In this document: positions 1-7,336 of the stretch, in pieces
Position numbering within the stretch: position 1 is the stretch's first letter
How the letters are laid out: each line of letters opens with the position of its first letter
Origin: CAYLZO01 sp964387775
GTDB lineage: Bacteria; Chloroflexota; Anaerolineae; JAAYZQ01
Length of the DNA stretch: 21,489 bases
Assembly (NCBI GenBank): GCA_964387775.1
Contig: CAYLZO010000068.1
Span: 1-21,489, forward strand
Reading direction: 5' to 3'
Position numbers and translations under genes: made by a program
The notes under the pieces: generated by a model
The model's input: only the letters and a program-made list of their open reading frames with translations
Told to the model about the DNA's origin: nothing
Database searches by the model: none

Positions 1-126
1 TTCCGTAGGCTTGTGCATTATACCAGTATCAGATGCAGAAGGCAAAGACTTCAGCCCAATCCCTTTTCTCTACGGGCCGGATTTCTGCGTTACAGCAATG
101 ACCAGAGCAATATACCCATGAACCCA

Positions 127-1743
127 TCAGAGACGAATCGGATGGAGGCTGAAGCGTTTCCGCGCCTCGTTGACGCGCCGCAGGTCCCAGAGCTCGATGT
201 CGTGCTCGGCCGCGTAGGCGGCGGCCGCCTCGTCATACCCGGCCAGGGCGAAAGCCAGCTTCTTTTCTACCGTGACCTCCGGGCCCAGGGCGGCGATCTT
301 TTCCCCGAAGCGGCGGAGGTCCGCCTGATCCAGCGGCCGGGTCTTGATCTCACCCAGCCACAGGGCATCCGTGTCGCGCCGGCAAGCGATGAGATCAATC
401 TCCTGGTCCTGGAGTATGCCGCCGCGGACGTTGGCAAAATCCTCGTCCCGGGCAAAGATCTCCCGTACTTGGGCCTCGCGGGCCAGGCCCAGCTCGCTCT
501 TGTAAGCGGCGAGGAGCTCCTCCACCTGGGACTTGAAGTGCTGAAGGGAGGTCTCCAATTCGGTGATGTAGCTTTGTTCTCGCAAAGCATAGACGTACTT
601 GAGCCAAAAGGCCATTAACCTGTCCGTGATGAAGTATTGACTGTTCTGGCGGCGGATCAGGCGAGCGTCCAGCATGCGGCGGAGATAATGGGGAATGGCC
701 GGCATCTGCATCCCCGTCTGGCGCGCCATCTGGGAGACGGTGTCGTATCCCCGGGCAATGGCGCTGAGCAGGGCCATATAGGTGCCCATCCCGCGGCGGA
801 CGATCGACTCGTCGAGGGTCTCGCGCAGGTACTGGTAGATGGTGCCCACGTCGAGGAAGACCTCTTCCACCAGCGCCTGGGTGAGGAGCGACTGAGAAGT
901 GCGGTGCAGGCCCTGCATGCCGGCCAGGAGGGTGATGCGGTGGGCCAGGACGTCCAGGTAGAAGGGGAACCCCTCGGTGAGGTCGATGAGAAAGTTGAGG
1001 TGGTTTTCCTGGAGATTGACGATGCCCTTGACCTTGTCCAGGAGGAAGAACCGGGCATCTTTGTAGTCAAAGCTGCCCACGTGGTGAATGCGAAAGTGAC
1101 CGAACAGCGGGGCCGTCTTGTCGGCCACGATGTCCATCATCATGCCCACCGCCGAGCCGGCGATCAGGTACAGTACCCCCTCCTGCGCAGCCATGATCTC
1201 GCGAAAGTGGTCAAAGACGTCGCCCGCCTGGTAGCCGCCCAGGCGCTGGAACTCGTCCAGCATGACGACCAGGGGCAGGCCGGTCTCCTGTTGAAAGATG
1301 CCTAGCAGAAGGAAGAGAGAAAAGATCTCCTCCTCAGTGTCCGCCTGGCGCGTGATCTCTATGATCTTGCCCACCGTAGTGGGGAGCAGGGGGACGGCCT
1401 GTTGCATCAGGCTCTCGAGGCTGGACCGGGTGGGCAGGATCACCTCGTCGACAGAGTGGCCCTGGCGGCGCAGGTAATCGGCCAGCAGGCTGATGAGAAA
1501 GCGATGGAGGAAAAGGCGCGAGGGCTCGGGCTTGAGGTAGAGGTAGAGGACAAAGACGTCGTCGTCCGGGAGGCGCCGTTGGAGCTCGAAGAGGAGAGAG
1601 GTCTTGCCGACCTTGCGTGGGCCGATCAGGGCCAGGTGGGCGCGCGTGCCCTGCTGCAAGAAGCCATGGAGCTCCCGGGTGAGCAGCTCCAGGAGTCGGT
1701 CCCGGTCATAGAAAGCTTCGCCCTGCACAGGATTGCCCAGCAT
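127..1743 (-). CDS. DUF234-type P-loop ATPase with C-terminal PD-(D/E)XK-like domain (copy 1)
   Basis: A 538-residue protein of the archaeal-ATPase/DUF234 type, a STAND-like P-loop family. Walker A is GPRKVGKT at residues 41-48 and Walker B is VVMLDEF at about 159-165. A winged-helix region follows at about 320-375. The C-terminal domain carries a nuclease-fold signature, EID at 448-450 and GEIK at 464-467, giving D450, E465 and K467 as candidate metal-site residues. Family members are widespread in archaea and Chloroflexota and are suspected to work in mobile-element or defence biology, but no biochemical role is settled. It stands alone, with its own promoter and a 16-bp palindrome at the expected start of transcription. 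The start at 1743 is the first ATG after that promoter. Two more members of the family lie in this window and differ clearly in sequence, so they are not recent tandem copies. The first 126 bases of the window, downstream of this gene, show nothing recognisable. Confidence 0.85.
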   Translation of the reverse strand: MLGNPVQGEAFYDRDRLLELLTRELHGFLQQGTRAHLALIGPRKVGKTSLLFELQRRLPDDDVFVLYLYLKPEPSRLFLHRFLISLLADYLRRQGHSVDEVILPTRSSLESLMQQAVPLLPTTVGKIIEITRQADTEEEIFSLFLLLGIFQQETGLPLVVMLDEFQRLGGYQAGDVFDHFREIMAAQEGVLYLIAGSAVGMMMDIVADKTAPLFGHFRIHHVGSFDYKDARFFLLDKVKGIVNLQENHLNFLIDLTEGFPFYLDVLAHRITLLAGMQGLHRTSQSLLTQALVEEVFLDVGTIYQYLRETLDESIVRRGMGTYMALLSAIARGYDTVSQMARQTGMQMPAIPHYLRRMLDARLIRRQNSQYFITDRLMAFWLKYVYALREQSYITELETSLQHFKSQVEELLAAYKSELGLAREAQVREIFARDEDFANVRGGILQDQEIDLIACRRDTDALWLGEIKTRPLDQADLRRFGEKIAALGPEVTVEKKLAFALAGYDEAAAAYAAEHDIELWDLRRVNEARKRFSLHPIRL

Positions 1744-1768
1744 CCTATCCCCTCCGTGTATATGGTGG

Positions 1769-1817
1769 GCGCATTATAATGCGCAGGCATTATACTCGAA
1801 TTGGGCGATTATGGCAA
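1769..1817 (-). promoter_or_regulatory. Promoter and palindromic operator of ATPase gene 1
   Basis: On the minus strand there is TTGCCA (1817-1812), a 17-bp spacer and TATAAT (1794-1789). The expected transcription start is near 1782, inside the perfect 16-bp palindrome GCGCATTATAATGCGC (1769-1784). The half-motif GCATTATA recurs at 1787-1794. A dimeric repressor bound here would block transcription; autoregulation by the winged helix of the ATPase is inference. Confidence 0.6.
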
Positions 1818-1904
1818 ATAACGAATAGTCAATGGTGGCGATTCAACCGGTCGGTTCTTTTGGTCCTTCGCTGTCCTGTGACATCACATCGCCCATCCTC
1901 GCGT

Positions 1905-1935
1905 TCACCTATAGCTCATTTTGAACTATAGGTGA
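1905..1935. repeat. Isolated copy of the GCTCAAAATGAGC-type palindrome
   Basis: Outer inverted arms TCACCTATAG (1905-1914) and CTATAGGTGA (1926-1935) enclose GCTCATTTTGAAC (1914-1926). The reverse complement matches the core and flanks of the sites arrayed at 14889-15024, including the ACCTATAG/ATAGGT arms. It lies about 90 bp upstream of the ATPase 1 promoter and is the only copy found outside the array. It is probably a binding site for the same protein. Confidence 0.65.
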
Positions 1936-2192
1936 CCAAAGAGAGAGCAGGGAACACCGTCGATTACATCCAGATCGAGGAAGTAGGCAGATGATCGCTG
2001 CACCGACCACTTGGGGAATTGCTGATAGGCTGCTTCCAAGACCAGCAAGGTGACATAACTTGGCAGATGAAAGAGAGACCTGGACCAGGTAGGGTAGGGG
2101 GCTGACATCCAGGGCAGCGATGGCCCAATACTCGACGATCTACCCAGCAAAGCGCTCCTACATGGCCAGACGACGAACTGCTTCGTCTCCAT
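1926..2192 (-). CDS. Possible small hypothetical ORF
   Basis: An 88-codon frame that begins inside the 3' end of the zinc-ribbon gene in another frame and stops inside the palindrome at 1905-1935. Its second half, including VLEAAYQQFPKWSV and YFLDLDVIDG, has a protein-like composition, but no family is recognised and no clear ribosome-binding site is seen. It may be the displaced 3' part of a decayed gene or a chance frame. The rest of 1744-2157 holds only the ATPase 1 promoter and the palindrome. Confidence 0.2.
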   Translation of the reverse strand: METKQFVVWPCRSALLGRSSSIGPSLPWMSAPYPTWSRSLFHLPSYVTLLVLEAAYQQFPKWSVQRSSAYFLDLDVIDGVPCSLFGHL

Positions 2193-2784
2193 ACTTGACC
2201 GTCAGAGCGGAGAGCCTCTCCTGACGCCTTTGGTCCTGGAGACGGTCCTGCTCGATAGCCTCGATACACCCACGACATAACCACCGATCCTCAAAGTGCG
2301 TGGCCGGTTTGGGGTGAAAGCAGCCCTGGGATGCGCAGCTCTCGCAAACCTTGATCTTGTTGGCTACCTTTACTCGCCGTTTCGTGTGCTTTGAAGGTGG
2401 ACCGGCCAGGCCATACACGATCAACCGATCGATCCCGTCACACAATTGTTCGTACCATTGACAGGCCTCGAGACACCTTGAAAGCATCATGTCAAGTCCG
2501 GGGATCTTGAACTCGTGCGGCAAACCAAGAAGCCCTTCTACAAGAACCGAAAACGTTGTCAACGAATGGGAATAACCATGACTGAGCCGTGCGCGAGGAC
2601 GCACCCCACCTGGAACAGAACACTTTTCTACATCGCCGTTCGTGCCACAAACGTACGCCCAGCTGGCACAAACAAGGCTCGCGAAACGTACAAGCTCGCC
2701 CAGGTCAAAGAAGTACCTGGCGTCCAGGTCATAAAAAGATTTCGTAGGATCGGGTGTGATAGGTTCTGGAAAACACCAGGGCAT
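2158..2784 (-). CDS. Zinc-ribbon protein downstream of the tyrosine recombinase
   Basis: A 208-residue protein, not assigned to a named family. The start at 2784 (MPWCFPEP) is chosen because AAAGGATCC lies just upstream; a longer frame to 3096 would overlap the recombinase in another phase. The C-terminal third has a zinc-ribbon pattern: C147-x2-C150, then C170-x2-C173, with further Cys/His around 155-157, followed by a charged helical tail (EQDRLQDQRRQERL). It starts 29 nt after the recombinase stop on the same strand, so the two are probably co-transcribed. The context suggests a recombination accessory or element-encoded DNA- or RNA-binding protein; this is inference from position and the zinc site only. 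Confidence 0.6.
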   Translation of the reverse strand: MPWCFPEPITPDPTKSFYDLDARYFFDLGELVRFASLVCASWAYVCGTNGDVEKCSVPGGVRPRARLSHGYSHSLTTFSVLVEGLLGLPHEFKIPGLDMMLSRCLEACQWYEQLCDGIDRLIVYGLAGPPSKHTKRRVKVANKIKVCESCASQGCFHPKPATHFEDRWLCRGCIEAIEQDRLQDQRRQERLSALTVKYGDEAVRRLAM

Positions 2785-2813
2785 CGTGGGATCCTTTCTG
2801 CTAACGAGCAGAA

Positions 2814-3857
2814 TCAACCTCGACCTTCTCTTCGCCGCCGCGCTGCCTCCAGATCCTCCATAGCCTCCGTAGGAGACCGTCCATAGGTTTCCAACTGATC
2901 GCGCAGCACAGCGGTTTTGGTATGAGCGTACACCTTGCGGGTGGTGGAGATATCCTGGTGGCCGAGGTAGGCCTGCACTGACTCCAGCGGCATCCCTTCG
3001 TTGAGGAGCTGCGTCGCCCGGAAGTGACGGAAGGAGTGAGGGGAGGTGCTTTTGTGCAGCCCCAGGGCCGTGGCCGCATCTTTGACCACTTTCCACATAG
3101 TTCCCCGACCCAACGGTTGTCCACGGCCTCGTCCATGGGAGATAAAAAGGGCGGGATAGTTATCGTTCCGTTCGGCGACGTAGGCCTGGATAGCCCGCAT
3201 TGCCTCCGTAGTCAGCAAGATCAACCGGGGCTGCTCCCCCTTGCCGATCAGGTGTATTTCGTCGATCCGCCCGTCCAGCACCATCTCGCGGTTCAGGCTC
3301 GCCACCTCGCTGACCCGCCCGCCCGAGGCATAGAGCGTATGGACGATGGCCCGGGCGCGCAAGATCTTCAATCGCTCTAATTGACCCCGCCAATCGTCGC
3401 CCTGGGGCAGCGGTAACTCGTCATAATAAGTCACAATACGTGGAAGCTCTGGATCTACACGCCGATGTTTGTAAGGGATACGTCCCCTTTGGCCCTGGGC
3501 AGCCTTGAGGCGATTCTGCGCTTTGCCGAGTTGGAAGTTGGGGGGTAGGAGCCCCCTGGCATCCAGCCAGGTCAAGAAGCGCCGCACAGTGGACAGGTAG
3601 GTGCCCACCGTTTGTTTACTCGTGTACTGGTCGCCCAACCAGGAATAAAAACTCTCCAGCACATCGTCCTGCAGACGCTTGATAGGGAAGGGGGCTGTGT
3701 CTTCCCGGTCGTAGTCGGCGTAGCCCGTCTCCCTGACGAACCGCTGAAATGCCTTGAGCGCCCAGCGATAGGTATCGGCCGTGCGAGGAGCCTGGATGGT
3801 GGCCAGAAATTGCTCCTGCACCTCTTCCAAAGTAGGGGAGTGATCGGGTTGAGTCAT
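2814..3857 (-). CDS. Tyrosine recombinase/integrase
   Basis: A 347-residue phage-integrase family (XerC/D-like) recombinase. The N-terminal SAM-like core-binding domain spans about residues 10-105 and the catalytic domain about 150-325. The full catalytic set is visible: R181 (SGGRVSE), K206 (GKGEQP), H274-x-x-R277 (HSFRHFR), H300 (YLGHQD) and nucleophile Y310 (RKVYAHT). It is therefore probably active. AGGAGG sits at good spacing before the ATG at 3857. It is transcribed from a clear sigma-70 promoter whose start lies in a long perfect inverted repeat, and it is followed by the zinc-ribbon gene. It could mediate integration or excision of the element or resolve its dimers; the substrate site is not proven. 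Confidence 0.92.
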   Translation of the reverse strand: MTQPDHSPTLEEVQEQFLATIQAPRTADTYRWALKAFQRFVRETGYADYDREDTAPFPIKRLQDDVLESFYSWLGDQYTSKQTVGTYLSTVRRFLTWLDARGLLPPNFQLGKAQNRLKAAQGQRGRIPYKHRRVDPELPRIVTYYDELPLPQGDDWRGQLERLKILRARAIVHTLYASGGRVSEVASLNREMVLDGRIDEIHLIGKGEQPRLILLTTEAMRAIQAYVAERNDNYPALFISHGRGRGQPLGRGTMWKVVKDAATALGLHKSTSPHSFRHFRATQLLNEGMPLESVQAYLGHQDISTTRKVYAHTKTAVLRDQLETYGRSPTEAMEDLEAARRRREGRG

Positions 3858-3870
3858 CGATATCCTCCTG

Positions 3871-3912
3871 GACAGCTTTTGAACTTAAGGTATCTTAAGT
3901 TCAAAAGCTATC
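3871..3912. repeat. Long inverted repeat in the recombinase leader
   Basis: AGCTTTTGAACTTAAG (3874-3889) and CTTAAGTTCAAAAGCT (3894-3909) are perfect 16-bp arms around GTAT. Extending to 19 bp per arm adds one mismatch. The repeat lies between the -10 box and the ribosome-binding site of the recombinase, covering its expected transcription start. It could be an operator, a leader-RNA hairpin or the recombinase crossover site (14-bp arms around an 8-bp spacer). Confidence 0.85.
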
Positions 3913-3938
3913 TTACCACAGGAAAGTGGCCCTGTCAA
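3910..3938 (-). promoter_or_regulatory. Promoter of the recombinase gene
   Basis: The minus strand reads TTGACA (3938-3933), a 17-bp spacer, then TAAGAT (3915-3910). The predicted start is near 3903, inside the inverted repeat at 3871-3912. The consensus -35 and ideal spacing make this a strong sigma-70-type promoter that would need repression by the adjacent palindrome. Confidence 0.65.
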
Positions 3939-4038
3939 GGTCCACACGCCGAGTATCTCCTGACGGACAACCTGCGACTCCTGGCCAGGGCGCAGGCCTG
4001 ACCAGCGTAGCAGCCTCAGAGACGAGATTCTCGCCACG

Positions 4039-4179
4039 CTGTCCGCAGTGCGGACAGTGTAGAGCTTCAGCAAGCCAGGCCGCGTGGATGATGCTTGAGG
4101 TGTCCGCAGTGCGGACACTAGAGAGGACCAACCAATCAAGCCGTGTGCGTGAACCCCAGACTGTCCGCAGTGCGGACAG
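4039..4179. repeat. Three TGTCCGCAGTGCGGACA palindromes at an exact 61-bp period
   Basis: Cores lie at 4040-4056, 4101-4117 and 4162-4178, each start exactly 61 bp from the next. In each unit TAGAG follows within a few bases of the palindrome, and the first two spacers share scattered bases, so the array looks like an old tandem duplication whose palindromes stayed fixed while spacers drifted. Each core is 8-bp arms around a central G; the first and third are extended by C...G and the second by G...C. Confidence 0.9.
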
Positions 4180-4560
4180 CGTAGAGATCCAGAGCAAGCC
4201 TGCAGATGAAGCCAAGGAGACTCAGTACTGCCCTACCCTGCCCACTTCACTGGTTGGATATTATGTCAAGTCGAGAGCCGACCAACAAAGGACTGAACAA
4301 GCCTCCGAAGTAGCACTATCGTGGCTTAGTCTACGACCCGCATTGACCAACGACCTGCAGAAACGGCAGACTTGTCTCCGCTCACCGCACGAACAGCCCC
4401 CTCCCCTACCGGCATCATGGGCAGGTAGCACAAACGAGCCGAGTTATGTCAAATCACGTCTTTGAAAAGAGGGCTGGCGTTCTTCATTGGCCTCGGGAAG
4501 CTGGCCAACAATCTGCACCTGGACGCGAGTTTGCTCCGGTAGGGCCTTTTCCCGACAAGG

Positions 4561-4577
4561 TGTCCGCAGTGCGGACA
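4561..4577. repeat. TGTCCGCAGTGCGGACA palindrome (fourth copy)
   Basis: Exact copy of the 17-bp core, 34 bases beyond the 3' end of the minus-strand vapC-like gene that stops at 4611. Confidence 0.9.
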
Positions 4578-4610
4578 TTCCTCTGGCGAGGCTCTCGTGC
4601 CTGTGGCGAT

Positions 4611-5075
4611 TCAGGGATGGTCGTTCGGATTATCTACCATCAACCCTTCGGCCTCCGCCGCATGGTTTAGGCGATCATCGGCGCAGAGGAAGGTAACTGG
4701 TGACAGGTTGTGCGTGAGTAACTGTTGATTGGCAATCACTGCTGTTGCCAGGTGGATAGCGTCATACGCACGCAACGGGTACTGTTCAAGCAAGCGGTTC
4801 GCCCGGTCAAGAATGTCACCCACAGCCGTTACCATCTCGTACTCATTCAGACAATCTGCCCGGAAAGCGTCTTGTACTCGGGCATACTCCGCCTGTGTCA
4901 AAGTGCCTTCGCGTAAGCGCCGAGTAAAGGCGCTGGTTACTTCCACGGTTATCAGGTGGACGACGATCACAGCGGGGGAGGGTTCTGTGTTGAGCATCGC
5001 CCGGAACCAGTCGCTTCCCACTTTGTCAACGTAGCGCTTGATCAATGCACTGGTATCCACATAGTAGGTTGTCAT
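4611..5075 (-). CDS. vapC: PIN-domain toxin (VapC type), pair 1
   Basis: A 154-residue PIN-domain ribonuclease-like toxin. The acidic metal-binding residues are present: D7 (YYVDTSAL), E45 (TVEVTSAF), D105 (AYDAIHLA) and D133/D134 (CADDRLN). VapC toxins cleave RNA, usually tRNA or rRNA, when released from their antitoxin; the target here is unknown. The start codon overlaps the antitoxin stop by four bases (ATGA), a typical coupled toxin-antitoxin arrangement. Length and motif spacing are normal, so it should be functional. Confidence 0.88.
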   Translation of the reverse strand: MTTYYVDTSALIKRYVDKVGSDWFRAMLNTEPSPAVIVVHLITVEVTSAFTRRLREGTLTQAEYARVQDAFRADCLNEYEMVTAVGDILDRANRLLEQYPLRAYDAIHLATAVIANQQLLTHNLSPVTFLCADDRLNHAAEAEGLMVDNPNDHP

Positions 5076-5386
5076 GCACGATCCTCGCGGTCAGCAATGA
5101 TAATCTCTGACAGGGGTTGGCCCTGCGCCAACTTTTTTGCCAGGTGCGCGCGTTCTTCCTGGGATACAGGAGCAGGTGTTTCCCATTGAGGTTCGTACAG
5201 CATCCCTGCTGCGCGCAGCACCTGCCGCACTCGAGACTGGATGTCTGCTGGCGCAGCCTTAGGGCGAATAACAACACCCTGTTTCTCCCACACCATCTCT
5301 AGTTCTTTCGTGTACCAATCACCCAGAGCATCGCGAGGGATCAATAACCCCTGCCGGGTCCTCTGGACAGTAAGCGTCTTGGCCAT
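5072..5386 (-). CDS. vapB: AbrB/VapB-like antitoxin, pair 1
   Basis: A 104-residue protein. The N-terminal half (KTLTVQRTRQGLLIPRDAL...VVIRPK) resembles a swapped-hairpin AbrB/MazE-type DNA-binding fold; the C-terminal half (about 55-104) would wrap the toxin. It precedes the PIN toxin with a four-base overlap. GGGGTGG lies before the ATG at 5386, and a near-consensus promoter is just upstream. By analogy with the family it binds VapC and represses its own operon. Confidence 0.75.
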   Translation of the reverse strand: MAKTLTVQRTRQGLLIPRDALGDWYTKELEMVWEKQGVVIRPKAAPADIQSRVRQVLRAAGMLYEPQWETPAPVSQEERAHLAKKLAQGQPLSEIIIADREDRA

Positions 5387-5421
5387 CTCTCCACCCCTTT
5401 CTGTATTCTCACGCCCTTACA

Positions 5422-5450
5422 AGTATACTCCGAGACATCCCTTTCGTCAA
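5422..5450 (-). promoter_or_regulatory. Promoter of toxin-antitoxin pair 1
   Basis: The minus strand has TTGACG (5450-5445), a 17-bp spacer and TATACT (5427-5422). The predicted start is near 5415, giving a leader of about 30 nt before the antitoxin ATG. Confidence 0.6.
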
Positions 5451-5465
5451 CCGGGTAGCTGCAAG

Positions 5466-5723
5466 TCAGCGCGGAGGAGGGGGCAATAGATGCCGGAAAT
5501 CCCGATCCCAGCCAACGCGCATCCTCTCCAGGGCTTTGGCCAGCGCGCCGGGCTCCCACGTCACGTCATAGAGGCTCAACTTGCGCTCGATCAACGCGAT
5601 ATCGGGCTGCACCCCCTGGCGAAGCATCAGCCAGACGTCGTACAGGTCCCGTGGCTTGCCCCGCACCAGCAACGCCTGTATCTTTTCCGCCAGCAAGTGC
5701 TCCAGCGTTAGCACTGTCACCAC
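5466..5723 (-). pseudogene. Fragment of an AbiEii-type nucleotidyltransferase toxin
   Basis: The frame carries HLLAEKIQALLVRGKPRDLYDVWLML, the typical middle segment of AbiEii/AbiGii nucleotidyltransferase toxins, followed by a plausible C-terminus. The N-terminal catalytic nucleotidyltransferase motif is absent, and a TGA lies three codons upstream of the first possible GTG, so only about 85 of the usual 250 or more residues remain. No AbiEi antitoxin is nearby. The stretch 5724-5844 holds a 35-codon frame (MAEWPHKSGEVLPENMEK..., 5717-5824) that overlaps the fragment slightly and is unassigned. The locus is probably a decayed type IV toxin-antitoxin or Abi gene. Confidence 0.65.
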
Positions 5724-5844
5724 GAAAGGTCATTTCGGTGCAATCGCCGAGCGATAGAAATTGAGGATGCTTTTTCCATGTTTTCCGGTAAAACTTCACC
5801 CGATTTATGGGGCCATTCTGCCATAGCTGACGGTCAAGCGCAAA

Positions 5845-7263
5845 TCAAAGGCCGTGTTGCCCCCCCCTATCCTCAGGAGCCATAAGCGCATCCAGGCCGA
5901 TCAATAGCACGCCCTCTTTTCGAGCTTGGTCCTCCATATTTGGAGTAAATCCCGACCGAGAGAAAAGAGCATACTGGACCCGAGGCCAAGCCCCCCGCTG
6001 CAACAGAGGTTGGGCATGGCGCTTGAGGTCATCTAGGATATTCGTGCCCACCGGCCGCGAGGCCCACTTGCACTCGCCCAGCAGGAGGCCATTATCTCCC
6101 ACAGCGACGACGTCGATCTCTCGCTTGCGCGTCCACCAGCCGCCGACGTTCCTGGGGGTAAAGCCCAGTTCTCCCCGGCGATAGAGCCGCCAGACGTATT
6201 CCTGGCAGATCGATTCAAAGGCGGCACCAGTAAACTGGTCCAGTTGCTCGGCCACGTGATCACGGACCTGCGCCTCTTCGCCACGCTCCAGAAGGGCGTG
6301 ATGCGGATAGACAAAGCGGAACCAGAAGCGGAAATAGAGATCCAGAAGGCGATAGCGCCCCAGTTTGCTCTTGTGCGGATGCTTTTCGGTGGTCGGCACT
6401 GCCCGCTCGACCAGGCCCATCTCCTGCAGCGTCGTGAGGTAAAATGATAGAGAGCTCAGGGGGATGCCGGCTGCCTGGGCGATCTCGTTCGGGCGGGTGC
6501 GCCCGCCAGCGATGGCCTCCAGAACCGAGAAATAACGGCGCGGATCTCGCAGCTCCTGGAGCATGAGAAAACGGGGCTCGTCGTACAGGAACGTGCCCGG
6601 CTGCAGGATCTGTCGCTCGATGTTGTCCAGCAGCGAGACCTGGTCGTCGAACTGGAGGAGATAGGCTGGCACGCCACCCAGGACCGCGTAAGCGCGGACC
6701 CAATCCTCAAAGTCGAAGCTGGGAAGAAAGGATCTGGCCTGCCAGAAATCCATTGGCTTCAGGTTCCATTGCGCCGTGCGCCGGCCATACAGGGGCGCGC
6801 GATAGGCCAGCACGTGCTGTTCCATCATACCCACGTAGGAGCCACAGAGGACCAGCATCATCTTTGTCTCCCGAAGCTGGCTGTCCCACAATCGCTGGAG
6901 GATGGAGGGCACGGCCTCGTTGGCGTCAATCAGGTAGGTGAACTCATCCAGGACCACGACCAGGCGCTCGTCGGTGGTCAGAGGCACCAGGAATTCAAAA
7001 GCGGCGTCCCAGGAAGAGAAGGGGCTGATAGCTTCGGCGCGGCCGTACGCGAACAGGCTGATCTGGCCCGTGAACTTGGCCAGGGCGCTGGCCTGGGTGC
7101 CCAGGTCGGCGATGAAAAAGATGTGCCGCTTGTCCTGGCAAAAGGCCCGCAACAGCTCGGTTTTGCCCACCCGCCGGCGGCCATAGAGCACGTACAACTC
7201 TGCCTGGTCCGATTGATGACGTCGCCCCAGGGCCTCCAGCTCCCGCTCCCGATTGATGAACAT
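5845..7263 (-). CDS. DUF234-type P-loop ATPase with C-terminal PD-(D/E)XK-like domain (copy 2)
   Basis: A 472-residue protein and the most canonical archaeal-ATPase/DUF234 member here. It opens with FINRERELEAL, then Walker A GRRRVGKT (28-35) and Walker B VVVLDEF (103-109). A sensor-like LCGSYVGMM follows, then a winged helix at about 255-300 (RPNEIAQAAGIPLSSLSFYLTTLQEMGLV). The DUF234 domain has REID (381-384) and GECK (396-399), with D384, E397 and K399 as candidate nuclease residues. The start at 7263 has a strong GGGGGAG ribosome-binding site. The winged helix makes DNA binding likely. It has its own promoter and repeat operator and no partner gene downstream other than the AbiEii fragment. 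Confidence 0.88.
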   Translation of the reverse strand: MFINRERELEALGRRHQSDQAELYVLYGRRRVGKTELLRAFCQDKRHIFFIADLGTQASALAKFTGQISLFAYGRAEAISPFSSWDAAFEFLVPLTTDERLVVVLDEFTYLIDANEAVPSILQRLWDSQLRETKMMLVLCGSYVGMMEQHVLAYRAPLYGRRTAQWNLKPMDFWQARSFLPSFDFEDWVRAYAVLGGVPAYLLQFDDQVSLLDNIERQILQPGTFLYDEPRFLMLQELRDPRRYFSVLEAIAGGRTRPNEIAQAAGIPLSSLSFYLTTLQEMGLVERAVPTTEKHPHKSKLGRYRLLDLYFRFWFRFVYPHHALLERGEEAQVRDHVAEQLDQFTGAAFESICQEYVWRLYRRGELGFTPRNVGGWWTRKREIDVVAVGDNGLLLGECKWASRPVGTNILDDLKRHAQPLLQRGAWPRVQYALFSRSGFTPNMEDQARKEGVLLIGLDALMAPEDRGGQHGL

Positions 7264-7274
7264 CGACTCCCCCT

Positions 7275-7336
7275 AATCATAGTCGTAACAATCATAGTTA
7301 CAGCTCAGATTATACCCAAAAACGGGATTTGGGCAA
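7275..7336 (-). promoter_or_regulatory. Promoter and direct-repeat operator of ATPase gene 2
   Basis: The minus strand reads TTGCCC (7336-7331), a 16-bp spacer and TATAAT (7314-7309). The predicted start is near 7302. Just downstream, AATCATAGT occurs at 7275-7283 and 7290-7298, a 15-bp period, and one copy is flanked by GTAAC/GTTAC arms. The repeats sit in the leader where a repressor would block elongation or initiation. Confidence 0.55.

Larger units (their letters stand above)
3939..4610. other. Long non-coding stretch carrying four copies of the 17-bp palindrome
   Basis: About 670 bases separate the recombinase promoter from the toxin gene ending at 4611. Open frames exist on both strands, but they read through the palindromes and have no protein-like composition, RBS or recognisable domain. 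The recognisable content is three regularly spaced palindromes at 4040-4178 and a fourth at 4561-4577. The region may be a DNA site, such as a partition or regulatory locus, rather than genes. Confidence 0.5.

Noticed and set aside
3926..4465. 179-codon plus-strand ORF across the palindrome array
   Set aside because: It reads through three palindromes in different phases, giving CPQCGQ, SAVRT and VRSAD. It has no RBS and no domain, and its composition is not protein-like; the repeats keep the frame open by chance.
4039..4577. CRISPR array
   Set aside because: The 17-bp units are palindromic, the three regular spacers are 44 bp and related to each other, the fourth copy is irregular, and no cas genes are present. 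The type III-E resemblance of CHAT alone is not evidence of CRISPR.
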